From: Celeribacter naphthalenivorans
Lineage (GTDB): Bacteria > Pseudomonadota > Alphaproteobacteria > Rhodobacterales > Rhodobacteraceae
Direction: 5' to 3'
DNA: 64,000 nt
Assembly (NCBI RefSeq): GCF_020524585.1
Contig: NZ_JAIVLK010000002.1
Coordinates: 1-64,000 of the forward strand
The notes below the pieces were generated by a model that did no database searches, was not told where the DNA came from, and saw nothing but the letters and a program-made list of their open reading frames with translations. This document shows positions 18,502-30,302 of this stretch, in pieces. Within the stretch, counting starts at the first letter, position 1; each line of letters opens with the position of its first letter. Position numbers and translations under genes: made by a program.

Positions 18502-18843
18502 ATGACAACGATTTACCACAATCCCCGCTGCTCCAAATCGCGCGAGACGCTCAAGCTGATCGAGGCGGAAGGCATCACGCCCGAGGTCGTGCTCTATCTT
18601 GAAACGCCCGTGTCGCGCGAGAAACTGGCGGAGTTCGTGACGCGTTCCGGTCTGCCTGCGAGCGCGTTTCTGCGGGCGAAAGAAGATGAGGCCAAGGCGC
18701 TCGACGTGACGGCAAATTCCGACCCGGAGGCGATTCTGGACGCCATCGCTGCGCATCCGCGTTTGATGGAACGGCCGATTGTGGAGAGCGACAGGGGCGT
18801 CGCTTTGGGCCGGCCGCCCGAAGCGGTCAGGTCCGTGTTGTAA
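18502..18843 (+). CDS. arsC: ArsC-family arsenate reductase-like protein
   Basis: 113 residues from ATG 18502, with AAGAGG upstream. The glutaredoxin-coupled ArsC signature HNPRCSKSRETLKL carries the catalytic cysteine (residue 11), followed by RSGLPASAFLR and ERPIVESD-RGVALGRPPE. It would reduce arsenate using glutathione/glutaredoxin, but no arsenite pump or ArsR gene lies nearby, so a general ArsC/YfgD-type role is equally possible. Its 3' end overlaps the convergent WYL gene by 17 bases. Confidence 0.85.
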   Translation: MTTIYHNPRCSKSRETLKLIEAEGITPEVVLYLETPVSREKLAEFVTRSGLPASAFLRAKEDEAKALDVTANSDPEAILDAIAAHPRLMERPIVESDRGVALGRPPEAVRSVL

Positions 18844-19579
18844 GCCCTTCTTCCGCCATGATCCGACGCCCGTCGTCGCAGGCGGGGGAGATCTGGTAGC
18901 GTGCGCGCAGCTCAGACATATAGTCGCGCAGCATCGGCACGCGGCGCGGGCGGAAGAATTCGTCGCCCAAGGTGAGCGACTGGATTGATCCCACGAGAAA
19001 CTGCCGAAACGCGCCGCGCAAACGACAATGGGCGAGCAGCATCAGCTCTTGATCGAGATAGACAATCGCCAGAGGCCAAATTGTGCGCGTGCTCTCTCGT
19101 CCCTCCCGGTCGCGGTAACGCAGGTGCAGGGCGCGTTCCTCCCAACAGGCTTGGCGAATGAGGGAAAGGTCGGCTTCGTACTGTTTTTGTGGCTGATACC
19201 GATGCACCAACCCCACAGAATGTTCGATATGTGCGCGTTTCGTCTCAGGCAGACTGGCGGTGATCTTACTCAGCGCATCGCTTGCGGCCTGGGATAGCGC
19301 CGGATCTCCGCGCAGGCGCACCTCGGCCAGGCCCAAGACCAGAGCCTCGATTTCCAGCTGTGACAGGCTTTGCGGCGGCAGGGCGTAATCCTCGGTCAGG
19401 GTATAGCCAAATCCCGCCTCTCCCTCGATCCGCGCACCGGCACAGCGCAATGCTTCAATGTCGCGATAGAGCGTGCGTTGTGACACGCCCAGCTCCTTTG
19501 CCAAGAGCGTCGCCGTCACCGGCGGGCGCAGGCTTCGCATGAGATGCATGAGGCGAAACAGGCGATCCGATTTGGCCAT
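18827..19579 (-). CDS. HTH and WYL-domain transcriptional regulator
   Basis: 250 residues. Residues 1-55 form an HTH_11/DeoR-like winged helix (VTATLLAKELGVSQRTLYRD). Residues about 130-200 resemble the WYL ligand-sensing domain, with RYRDREGRESTRTIWPLAIVYLDQELMLLAHC in place of the plain W-Y-L. It is divergent from the GST gene with 116 bases between starts, a usual arrangement for regulator and target. Confidence 0.82.
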   Translation of the reverse strand: MAKSDRLFRLMHLMRSLRPPVTATLLAKELGVSQRTLYRDIEALRCAGARIEGEAGFGYTLTEDYALPPQSLSQLEIEALVLGLAEVRLRGDPALSQAASDALSKITASLPETKRAHIEHSVGLVHRYQPQKQYEADLSLIRQACWEERALHLRYRDREGRESTRTIWPLAIVYLDQELMLLAHCRLRGAFRQFLVGSIQSLTLGDEFFRPRRVPMLRDYMSELRARYQISPACDDGRRIMAEEGLTTRT

Positions 19580-19695
19580 GGGGCCTCCTTTTCGATCCGG
19601 CTTTGATCCGAAGGTGCCAAAGCTCTGCTGACGGTTTCTGACAGCAGGAACCTGCCATGGTCCGCCTCAATTGCAAAGTCCTGAGAGGAAAGATC

Positions 19696-20325
19696 ATGCT
19701 CACCCTTTACCACGCCCCCAAATCGCGCAGCTCGCGGATCGTCACGTTGTTGATGGCGCTCGACGCGATGTCGGAGGTGGACATCCGCCTCACCGATATT
19801 CCGCGTCAGGACGGCTCTGGCGCGCGCGATCCGAACAACCCGCATCCCGAGGGCAAAGTGCCGCTTCTGGTCACGGAAGACGGCGAGATGATCCGCGAAA
19901 GCAATGCGATCATGCTCTATCTGACCGACCGTTTCCCCTCCGATCTGGCGCCCGCTGTCGGGGCGCCGGGGCGGGGCGCCTATTTGAGCTGGCTGTTCTG
20001 GTACGGCAATGTGTTGGAACCCGCCTATGTCCATCAGGTCGCGGGCCTTTCGCACCCGGTGCTGACGGCCACGTTCCGGGGCATGCCAGAGGCGGTGGCC
20101 TATCTGGTGGCCGGGCTTGGTGAGGGGCGTGAGTTTCTCATGGGCGATCACTTTAGCGCCGCCGATCTGTTGATCGCCTCGCCGTTTTTGTGGTTCCCGG
20201 AGGCGACGCCGGACGTTCCCGTGATCCGCGATTGGGTGGCGCGCTGTGGGGCAGAGCCTGTGATGAAAGAAACGGCGAGTTTTGATGCCAAGGCGCTTCA
20301 AGACATGGGGCGTGTCCCCGTTTGA
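19696..20325 (+). CDS. glutathione S-transferase family protein
   Basis: 209 residues from ATG 19696, with GAGAGGAAAG upstream. The N-terminal thioredoxin-like domain (MLTLYHAPKSRSSRIVTLL) has the cis-Pro region GKVPLLVTEDG and the ESNAIMLYL helix. The C-terminal helical domain holds FSAADLLIASP. It conjugates or reduces small electrophiles with glutathione; the substrate is unknown. The divergent WYL regulator probably controls it. Confidence 0.85.
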   Translation: MLTLYHAPKSRSSRIVTLLMALDAMSEVDIRLTDIPRQDGSGARDPNNPHPEGKVPLLVTEDGEMIRESNAIMLYLTDRFPSDLAPAVGAPGRGAYLSWLFWYGNVLEPAYVHQVAGLSHPVLTATFRGMPEAVAYLVAGLGEGREFLMGDHFSAADLLIASPFLWFPEATPDVPVIRDWVARCGAEPVMKETASFDAKALQDMGRVPV

Positions 20326-20382
20326 TGGACTTTCCAGTCGTCCTGTGTCTCTCTGGCGGCATCCACGCCAGAGAGACATGAA

Positions 20383-21000
20383 ATGCAGTTCGATTTCACC
20401 ACGCTTCCCGCCCGCGACCGCTATCGTTTGCTGACGAATTTCGTCGGCCCGCGTCCCATCGCGCTTGTGACGACGGTGAACCCGGACGGCAGCGCGAACG
20501 CCGCGCCTATGAGCTTTTTCAATGTGATGTCGTCCGAGCCGCCGCTTTTGGTTCTGGGCATCGCCTCCAAGCCGGAGCAGGAAAAAGACACCGCCGCCAA
20601 CATCCGCCGCACCGGCGAGTTTGCCATTCACATGGTCGATAAGGCGCTCTCAGAGGCCATGTTGATCGCCGGTCTTGCGGTGCCGACGGGGGTCGATGAA
20701 TTGGCTTTGGCGGGGGTGGAGACGGAGGCCTGTACGATGATCTCCGCGCCGCGCATCACCGGCGCGTCCTGTGTGTTCGAGTGCAAGACCGAGCGGTTGC
20801 TCGACTGGCCGAACCGCGTTCTGGTGATTGGCGAGGTGGTGCAGATGCATGTGCGGCGCGACTGTCTCGATGCCGAAGGGCGTTATGTGAACCCGGCAGT
20901 GTATCAGCCCATCGCGCGGCTGCATGGCGACAATTACGTGGGCTCAGACGCGCAATTCGTGCTCACCGCGCCGCCGATTGAGACGGTCTTCAAAGGCTAG
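20383..21000 (+). CDS. flavin reductase-like (DIM6/NTAB) domain protein
   Basis: 205 residues. The split-barrel FMN-binding fold shows in VGPRPIALVTTVNPDG, ANAAPMSFFNVMSSEPPLL and KDTAANIRRTGEF. Relatives reduce FMN with NAD(P)H or serve as flavin-dependent oxidoreductase partners. It follows the GST gene by 57 bases and may be co-transcribed. The exact activity cannot be read. Confidence 0.83.
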   Translation: MQFDFTTLPARDRYRLLTNFVGPRPIALVTTVNPDGSANAAPMSFFNVMSSEPPLLVLGIASKPEQEKDTAANIRRTGEFAIHMVDKALSEAMLIAGLAVPTGVDELALAGVETEACTMISAPRITGASCVFECKTERLLDWPNRVLVIGEVVQMHVRRDCLDAEGRYVNPAVYQPIARLHGDNYVGSDAQFVLTAPPIETVFKG

Positions 21001-21069
21001 GGGGCTGGTCTCAAGGTTGCGCGGATCTGGTCCCTTCCGGTGCCGGGAAATCCGGTGCAGCATGTCGTC

Positions 21070-21867
21070 ATGGAGCCGATTCTACAGACAAAACTGAGCT
21101 TTGCCCCCTGGGCCGATCCCCGCACGGCGCGGCTGCCGGGGGTGATCCCCTTTGAGCTGGACGACTGGCTTGAGGTGGACACGGCTTACGGGGCGCAAAT
21201 GGCCTTGCGCGATCATTTGATTGCCACGATGCCGGAAGAGGTCATCGCGCTGGATGACAGTGCGCGGCCGGCGGCTCTGGAATTGCTCGACATGATTTTA
21301 GGGCTTTTGCCGCGGCTAGGGTTTGTCGTCACACAGACCGAAGTTACGCGCCCCGGTGGTATACCCGTGCCGCTTGATCGCGACCGGCCAATGCACAGCT
21401 TGGGGCGGCTTTTGCAATGCGACATTTGCCTGATGCAGCCCGACCCGAGCGGCGCGACGGAAGAGAGCGTACTCACAGGCGGCGTGCTCTGTTTTCCCTC
21501 CGGTTGGCGGCTGCCCGAGAAATTCATGAAACCGATGCTGCGCATTCACCAACCGATCGAAGTCTACACCGCCGATCTCGCCGCGCGGGTGCAGCGGATG
21601 ATGAATGGCGTGCAGGTGGGCCGGGGGCTGATGCGGGGCACGGCCTCGCGGTCAGACGCGCATCTCTGCGATCCGCGCTCCGAGGGCGAATACCGTCACG
21701 GCACGAACACGTCAAAATACATCCGGGTGGAGCGTCAAAGCCTTGTGCGTTTGCCTGAGACCCGCGCGGTGGTGTTTACGATCCACACGCAGGTCGTGTT
21801 GCCAGAGGCACTGACCCCGGACCAAGCCGCCGCGTTGGACGCGCGCCCGATCCGCCTCGCGGATTGA
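21070..21867 (+). CDS. heme-dependent oxidative N-demethylase-like protein (DUF3445)
   Basis: 265 residues from ATG 21070; a GTG at 21040 would add ten residues and neither has a clear ribosome site. The DUF3445 features are PGVIPFELDDWLEVD, the central LQCDICLMQ, and FPSGWRLPEKFMKPMLRIHQPIEVY, whose His may ligate heme. The late segment SKYIRVERQSLVRLPETRAVVFTIHT also fits. Characterised members demethylate dimethylamine using heme and O2. The substrate is unproven here. Confidence 0.78.
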   Translation: MEPILQTKLSFAPWADPRTARLPGVIPFELDDWLEVDTAYGAQMALRDHLIATMPEEVIALDDSARPAALELLDMILGLLPRLGFVVTQTEVTRPGGIPVPLDRDRPMHSLGRLLQCDICLMQPDPSGATEESVLTGGVLCFPSGWRLPEKFMKPMLRIHQPIEVYTADLAARVQRMMNGVQVGRGLMRGTASRSDAHLCDPRSEGEYRHGTNTSKYIRVERQSLVRLPETRAVVFTIHTQVVLPEALTPDQAAALDARPIRLAD

Positions 21868-22578
21868 TCACCACTCCTTTGAGAGCGTCAGAAACTTGGC
21901 GAGGCTGTCATCTTCGGGAAAGCGTTTTTGCGCGGCCTCAGCCGTGGCCATAGCCTCATCGATCCGGCGCAGTCCAACCAGCGCGATCGCCTTTTGTGTA
22001 TAAAGCCGCGCGCTGGTTTTGGCGTGAAATTCCAGTCCGCGTTCCGCCACGACAAGCGCGTCTTGCGGGCGCTCCACGATGTTCAAAGCGCGGGCGTAGA
22101 AAGAGGTCACATCCTCGCTTTCACTGTCGAGATCCATCGCCGCGCCACAGTCCTCCACGGCCAATTCATCCTTGCCAAGCTCTTGGCGTACCACGCAGCG
22201 CGACAGATAACCCTGCATCGTCGGCGCCTGATTCAGCACCCGCGTGTATAGCCATTCCGCGGTCTTGTCATAGCCCAGCTCATGCCAGGTCCAGGCCAGC
22301 ATGCGCTGGGTGTTGTGCGAGGGTTCCAGATGTTTCGCGCGGCGCAAGTCTCGGAGAGATTTTCCATTTTCCCCCAACTGCCGCCACGCCACCCCGCGCG
22401 CGGCCAGCGCTTCGGCCAGCTCATAGTCCGACAGATCGGTCTCAAGTGCGGCGGTGCAGGCCTCCACTGTCTCGGCCGGCTGCCGATTGGCGTTCAAACT
22501 GATACAGGTTTCATACTCCGCAGACGCCCCCTGTGCCCAGAGCATCATCCCACCTGTCAGAACCAATCCAAACCGCAT
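21868..22578 (-). CDS. secreted TPR-repeat protein
   Basis: 236 residues with a signal peptide (MRFGLVLTGGMMLWAQGASA). Residues 30-220 form tetratricopeptide-like helical pairs (EALAARGVAWRQLGENGKS, LAWTWHELGYDKTAEWLYTR, LYTQKAIALVGLRRIDEAMA). Likely a periplasmic protein-protein scaffold; no partner is evident. Its stop codon abuts the convergent DUF3445 gene. Confidence 0.75.
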   Translation of the reverse strand: MRFGLVLTGGMMLWAQGASAEYETCISLNANRQPAETVEACTAALETDLSDYELAEALAARGVAWRQLGENGKSLRDLRRAKHLEPSHNTQRMLAWTWHELGYDKTAEWLYTRVLNQAPTMQGYLSRCVVRQELGKDELAVEDCGAAMDLDSESEDVTSFYARALNIVERPQDALVVAERGLEFHAKTSARLYTQKAIALVGLRRIDEAMATAEAAQKRFPEDDSLAKFLTLSKEW

Positions 22579-22608
22579 GCCGTTCTCCTTTTGGAGAAAC
22601 CTAACCCG

Positions 22609-22632
22609 TTTCCTTTGTTGCCGGAAATACTC
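22609..22632 (-). repeat. GAGTATTT-type intergenic motif, copy 3
   Basis: On the minus strand: GAGTATTT, then CCGGCAA and CAAAGGAAA, directly after the U-run of the acnA terminator. Confidence 0.5.
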
Positions 22633-22663
22633 AAAACAAAAGCCCCGCCGGTCTGGCGGGGCT
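22633..22663 (-). terminator. terminator after acnA
   Basis: AGCCCCGCC (22641-22649) pairs with GGCGGGGCT (22655-22663) around a five-base loop. The minus strand continues TTTTGTTTTGAG. Confidence 0.85.
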
Positions 22664-22698
22664 TTCTCATTTCACAACAGGTGCGATTGGGCTTTCGC

Positions 22699-25446
22699 TT
22701 ACGCTTTCGCCAGGTTCCGCAGCACGTAGTGCAGCACGCCGCCGTTTTCGATGTATTCGATCTCCGGCGCTGTATCGATGCGGCATTTGACCTTGATGGT
22801 CTTGGTCGTGCCGTCCGCGTAGGTGATCGCACAGTCGAGCGTCGCAAGCGGTTTCACCGTGTCGAGACCCAGAATGGTGACGGTCTCGTCGCCCGTCAGG
22901 CCCAGCGTTTTGCGCGTATCGCCGCCGGTGAACTCAAAGGGCACAACGCCCATGCCCACCAAGTTCGACCGGTGGATGCGTTCAAAGCTTTCCGCGATCA
23001 CGGCTTTGACGCCCAAAAGCGCGGTGCCTTTCGCGGCCCAGTCACGCGAAGAGCCCGCGCCGTATTGTTCGCCGCCAAAGACCACCAAAGGCGTGCCTGC
23101 CGCCTGATAGGCCATCGACGCTTCGAACACGGAGGTCTGTGCGCCATCCGGGCCTTTGGTGTAGCCGCCTTCGACGCCGTCCAGCATCTCGTTCTTGATG
23201 CGGATGTTGGCGAATGTGCCGCGCATCATCACCTCGTGGTTGCCACGACGCGAGCCGTAGGAGTTGAACTCCCGCACCGGCACACCGCGCTCGGTGAGGT
23301 ATTTGCCGGCAGGGGTGCTTTCCTTGAACGAGCCAGCAGGCGAGATGTGGTCGGTGGTGACCATATCGCCCAGAATGAGCATGACTTTCGCGCCTTCGAT
23401 ATTCTGGATCGTGCCTTTCTCGGCGCCCATGCCTTGGAAGTAGGGCGGGTTCTGGATGTAGGTCGATTCCGGCGGCCAGTCGTAGGTTTCGCCACCCGAA
23501 ACCTCAACGCCCTGCCATTTCTCATCGCCTTTGAACACATCGGCATATTTTGCCTGAAACGCTGCGCGGGTCACGGTTTTCTCAACGAGTTCCGCGATTT
23601 CGGCGTTCGACGGCCAGATGTCTTTGAGGAAGACGTCATTGCCGTCCTTGTCTTGCCCCAAAGGTTCAGAGGTCAGGTCGATGTTCATATCGCCCGCCAG
23701 CGCATAGGCCACCACGAGCGGCGGGGAGGCGAGGTAGTTGGCGCGCACATCCGGCGAAATCCGCCCTTCGAAGTTGCGGTTGCCCGACAGCACGGAGGTG
23801 GCGATCAGGTCGCCTTCCGCGATGGCCTCGGAGAGTTCCGGCGCGATGGGGCCGGAGTTGCCGATACAGGTCGTACAGCCATAGCCCACGAGGTTGAAGC
23901 CCACGGCGTCGAGGTCTTCTTGCAGGCCAGCGGCCTCCAGATATTCGGTCACCACCTGAGAGCCGGGCGCGAGCGAGGTTTTCACCCAAGGCTTGCGGTT
24001 AAGGCCCAAAGCGCGGGCTTTGCGGGCCACGAGGCCAGCGCCGATCATCACATAGGGGTTCGAGGTGTTGGTGCAGGACGTGATCGAGGCGATCACGACG
24101 GAGCCGTCATGCAGCTCGTAATCCTGACCTTTGACGGCCTGAGATTTGTTGATGTCGACGGATTTGGTCGCGGCGGGGCCTTCGCCCACCATGTCCTTGG
24201 CGGCGTCGGAGACGTCGATGCCACGGTAATCGGCGACCACTTTTGCGAAAGACGAGGCAGCAGAGGTCAGCGCCACATAGTCCTGCGGGCGTTTCGGGCC
24301 GGAGATCGCCGGAACGATGGTGCCCATGTCCAATACGAGCGTCGAGGAATAGATCGGATCGTAATCCGTCCCACGCCAGAAGCCGTTTTCTTTCGCATAG
24401 GCCTCGACCAGAGCGATGCGGTCCTTGTCACGGCCGGTTTGCTCCAGATAGCGCAGCGTCTCGGCGTCAATCGGGAAGAAACCACAGGTCGCGCCATATT
24501 CCGGCGCCATATTGGCAATCGTCGCCCGTTGCGAAAGCGGCAGGTTGTCGAGACCGTCGCCGTAGAATTCGACGAATTTGCCGACAACACCGTGTTCGCG
24601 CAGCATTTCGACGACTTTGAGGACGAGGTCGGTGCCAGTGGTGCCTTCGACCATCTCGCCGGTGAGTTTGAAACCCACAACTTCGGGGATCAGCATGGAG
24701 ATCGGCTGGCCGAGCATGGCCGCTTCGGCCTCGATCCCTCCGACGCCCCAGCCCAGAACGGCGGCGCCGTTCACCATGGTGGTGTGGCTGTCTGTGCCCA
24801 CGAGCGTGTCGGGGTAGGCAACTTCCACGCCATCCGGGTCCGTGTCGGTCCAGACGGTCTGGGCGAGGTATTCGAGGTTCACCTGATGGCAAATCCCGGT
24901 GCCCGGCGGCACAACGCGGAAGTTCTCGAAGGCGGTCTGGCCCCATTTGAGGAACTGGTAGCGTTCCATATTGCGCTCATATTCGCGGTCCACGTTCATC
25001 TGGAAAGCGCGCGGGTTGCCGAATTCGTCGATCATCACAGAGTGGTCGATGACGAGATCGACGGGGACGAGCGGGTTGATCTTTTTCGCATCGCCACCCA
25101 GCGCTTTGATGCCATCGCGCATGGCGGCCAGATCGACCACGGCGGGGACGCCGGTGAAATCCTGCATCAACACGCGGGCGGGGCGGTAGGCGATCTCGCG
25201 CGGGTTCTGACCACCTTTGTCGGCCCATTCGCCGAACGCCTTGATGTCATCGGTGGAGACGGAAAAGCCGCCATCCTCGAACCGCAGCATGTTCTCCAAC
25301 ACAACCTTGAGCGCGGCGGGGAGTTTCGAGAAGGCCCCAAATCCGGCCTCTTCGGCGGCGGGGATGGAATAATAGGCGAGGGTTTTGCCGTTCACCTCTA
25401 ATGTGCGGCGGGTTTTTGCGGTGTCTTGACCGACAACAACAGTCAT
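22699..25446 (-). CDS. acnA: aconitate hydratase A
   Basis: 915 residues from ATG 25444-25446 (MTVVVGQDTAKTRRTLEVNGK). AcnA/IRP-type aconitase interconverts citrate and isocitrate through a [4Fe-4S] cluster; the ligand cysteines lie in ITSCTNTSNP and GCTTCIGNSGP. The C-terminal swivel domain has EQYGAGSSRDWAAKG with the substrate serine/arginine. Signatures DGVEVAYPDTLVGTDSHTTM and GWGVGGIEAEAAMLGQ are intact. It lies head to head with acnB, an unusual pairing. Confidence 0.96.
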   Translation of the reverse strand: MTVVVGQDTAKTRRTLEVNGKTLAYYSIPAAEEAGFGAFSKLPAALKVVLENMLRFEDGGFSVSTDDIKAFGEWADKGGQNPREIAYRPARVLMQDFTGVPAVVDLAAMRDGIKALGGDAKKINPLVPVDLVIDHSVMIDEFGNPRAFQMNVDREYERNMERYQFLKWGQTAFENFRVVPPGTGICHQVNLEYLAQTVWTDTDPDGVEVAYPDTLVGTDSHTTMVNGAAVLGWGVGGIEAEAAMLGQPISMLIPEVVGFKLTGEMVEGTTGTDLVLKVVEMLREHGVVGKFVEFYGDGLDNLPLSQRATIANMAPEYGATCGFFPIDAETLRYLEQTGRDKDRIALVEAYAKENGFWRGTDYDPIYSSTLVLDMGTIVPAISGPKRPQDYVALTSAASSFAKVVADYRGIDVSDAAKDMVGEGPAATKSVDINKSQAVKGQDYELHDGSVVIASITSCTNTSNPYVMIGAGLVARKARALGLNRKPWVKTSLAPGSQVVTEYLEAAGLQEDLDAVGFNLVGYGCTTCIGNSGPIAPELSEAIAEGDLIATSVLSGNRNFEGRISPDVRANYLASPPLVVAYALAGDMNIDLTSEPLGQDKDGNDVFLKDIWPSNAEIAELVEKTVTRAAFQAKYADVFKGDEKWQGVEVSGGETYDWPPESTYIQNPPYFQGMGAEKGTIQNIEGAKVMLILGDMVTTDHISPAGSFKESTPAGKYLTERGVPVREFNSYGSRRGNHEVMMRGTFANIRIKNEMLDGVEGGYTKGPDGAQTSVFEASMAYQAAGTPLVVFGGEQYGAGSSRDWAAKGTALLGVKAVIAESFERIHRSNLVGMGVVPFEFTGGDTRKTLGLTGDETVTILGLDTVKPLATLDCAITYADGTTKTIKVKCRIDTAPEIEYIENGGVLHYVLRNLAKA

Positions 25447-25782
25447 GGGATGCCTCCGGGTCTTACTAAAACTGCGTGGCGCAACGGTCTGTTGCGCCTG
25501 ACGTGGCTCTCTCAAGTCTTAGCGCATTCTGACGTCATGTCCATGACACGGCACGCAACAGGGGCGTGCAACAGGTTTGTTTCGATGGACAGGGCCGATG
25601 GCAGGGCGCTACAAGAGATTTGATCTGAGAGCGCTCGCATATCTTGCATCTGCGAAACGCTTCGTATACTTTTGCATACAAATAATTCGAGAGTCGGGAA
25701 ATGCAAGTCTGCGCCGCCCGGATTTCGAGTTTTTCGTCACCAACTCGCATCTCAAATCGCATACCAAATCGCAGGGACCGTC
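25447..25782. promoter_or_regulatory. shared regulatory region of acnA and acnB
   Basis: 336 bases between divergent starts. A possible acnB promoter is TTGCAT (25644-25649), 15 bases, TATACT (25665-25670). AGGGA precedes the acnB ATG. The stretch 25640-25690 is AT-rich compared with the genes, as expected for a promoter. No operator is recognised. Confidence 0.4.
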
Positions 25783-28572
<2,790 letters not shown>

Positions 28573-28597
28573 TCCGTCAGAGGTGAGAATTCAAAGG

Positions 28598-28624
28598 GGG
28601 CGGCACCTGAGGTGTCGCCCTTTT
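28598..28624 (+). terminator. terminator after acnB
   Basis: GGGCGGCACC pairs with GGTGTCGCCC around a TGA loop (ten pairs including one G-U), followed by TTTT. Confidence 0.85.
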
Positions 28625-28755
28625 GCGTTCAAAATGGGGCGTGCGCCTGTGGCCCTCACGGCACGTTCAACGCCCTGTAACAGCATCTCGCAATTCCTTG
28701 ATTGGCCTGAAACGCGCAATCGGCTTACATCTGTTGCGCAACCGACGGAGCCGAC

Positions 28756-29559
28756 ATGCGACAGATTTTTGCAGCGATGAGACCTTTTTCCCCCGCCCGC
28801 CTTCTGCGAGGCGGTGCTTTGGCCTTGGCTGTCGCGCTTCCCTTCGCCGCTCCGGGCGCTGCGCAAGACGCCCAGAGGCCGGGCAGCAAACCCCTCATCG
28901 TGGTCGAATTGTTCACCTCTCAGGGCTGTTCCTCCTGTCCGCCCGCAGATGCGATGATGTCCGAACTGGCCACGCGCGACGGCGTTTTGCCGCTCTCCTT
29001 GCATGTCGATTACTGGGATTACATCGGCTGGCGCGATCATTTCGCCAAGCCCGAATTCACCAAGCGCCAAAAGGCCTATGCCCATGCCGCGGGCAAACGC
29101 ACGATCTATACGCCGCAGCTCATCGTGCAGGGCGCGGATCATCTCGTGGGCGCCAAGCCCATGCGCTTGGCCGATCTGATCATGCGCCATCACGACCAAA
29201 CAGCAGCACCTGTGGCGCTTTCCGCGGCGCAATCGGGCAAAACGCTCAGGATCACCGCCGTGCCGATGGGGCCTTTGCCGCCCAATATGCGTTTGCAAAT
29301 CGTGCGTTTCGATCCGCATGAACGTGTTTCGATCACCCGTGGTGAGAACGCAGGCCGTGAGGTGGATTACACCAATATCGTCACGGAATGGCGACCGCTG
29401 GCCGATTGGAGCGGGCAGGAGCCTCTGGCCGTTTCTCTGGATCTCGAAGGGCCTGAAAGTGCCGCCGTGCTGTTGCAAACGATCAGCCCCGCAGGCCCCG
29501 GTCCGATCCTTGCCGCTGTGCGCACAGATGCGCCCATGGGCCAAATCGCCTCGCAGTAA
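28756..29559 (+). CDS. DUF1223 thioredoxin-like secreted protein
   Basis: 267 residues. A signal peptide (LLRGGALALAVALPFAAPGAAQ reaches about residue 37) precedes VELFTSQGCSSCPPADA, the DUF1223 CSSC motif of a thioredoxin-like fold. HVDYWDYIGWRDHFAKPEFT and IYTPQLIVQG are also typical. A periplasmic thiol role is likely from the motif; no activity is established. It is commonly close to aconitase genes in relatives, to my recollection. Confidence 0.85.
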   Translation: MRQIFAAMRPFSPARLLRGGALALAVALPFAAPGAAQDAQRPGSKPLIVVELFTSQGCSSCPPADAMMSELATRDGVLPLSLHVDYWDYIGWRDHFAKPEFTKRQKAYAHAAGKRTIYTPQLIVQGADHLVGAKPMRLADLIMRHHDQTAAPVALSAAQSGKTLRITAVPMGPLPPNMRLQIVRFDPHERVSITRGENAGREVDYTNIVTEWRPLADWSGQEPLAVSLDLEGPESAAVLLQTISPAGPGPILAAVRTDAPMGQIASQ

Positions 29560-29654
29560 CGTTTGCATTTTGGCGAATTGATTTAATTCAACGTAAAGGC
29601 TTAGCCGCTAACAAGGTCCCGATGTTGCACGCCGCAACCCTGCTGGAGACCAAT

Positions 29655-30302
29655 ATGCGCCTGATGCCCCCCCGTTTCTTTTCCTCTGCTCTCTCTGTGT
29701 TGCGGGCCTTCTGCGCCTCATTGGGTGTGCTCGGAGCCGCGAGCCTGTCGGCGGTCGCCGCTGAGCCGGAAGGTCTGGCGATCAGCCAAGAGGAGATCGC
29801 GCAGGTGCTTCGGACATATTACGAAGAGGAAATCGCCGAATTGGTGCAGGAGCCCGCTATTCTGGGGGCCATTCGCGCGCAAAATGAACGCATGCAGGGG
29901 CTGACAGAGGCCGAAATCATCGATCTCGATCAACAGTGGCGCGCGCAGGTGGGCGAGACGGATCGTCCCATGGTCAATGCTGTGGTCGAAGGCGCGGTGG
30001 CGGAGCGTTTGCTGCATAAAATCGCCCGCGCCGGTGGTGTGATTGCGGAAATATTTGTCATGGATGCGCAGGGGCTGAACGTCGTTGCTGCGGCGGCGAC
30101 CTCGGATTACTGGCAGGGCGATGAGGCCAAGTTCCAGAATTCCTTTGGCGCTGGCAAGGATGGCATGGAGATTGGCGAGATTGAATTCGATGCCTCGATC
30201 GGCATTTCACAGGCACAGGTCTCGGCCACCATCGTGGATCCGGCCACGGGCGAGCCGATCGGTGCTGTGACGGTGGGGGTTGTGGCGGATTTGCTGCTTT
30301 AA
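29655..30302 (+). CDS. secreted protein of unknown function
   Basis: 215 residues from ATG 29655, with GGAG upstream; an ATG at 29622 would add 11 residues. A signal peptide spans about 1-37 (cleavage near SAVAAEP). The mature part has a long helix, EVLRTYYEEEIAELVQE-like, and then a strand-rich PAS/PDC-like end (IAEIFVMDAQGLNVVAAA...DYWQGDEAKFQ). That end resembles extracytoplasmic sensor (Cache) domains without a membrane anchor. Its stop overlaps the convergent acyltransferase stop. Confidence 0.65.
   Translation: MRLMPPRFFSSALSVLRAFCASLGVLGAASLSAVAAEPEGLAISQEEIAQVLRTYYEEEIAELVQEPAILGAIRAQNERMQGLTEAEIIDLDQQWRAQVGETDRPMVNAVVEGAVAERLLHKIARAGGVIAEIFVMDAQGLNVVAAAATSDYWQGDEAKFQNSFGAGKDGMEIGEIEFDASIGISQAQVSATIVDPATGEPIGAVTVGVVADLLL

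Noticed and set aside
22282-25401. 1039-residue open frame on the plus strand
   Set aside because: It is the antisense of acnA, a GC-rich coding shadow with Arg/His-rich nonsense composition.
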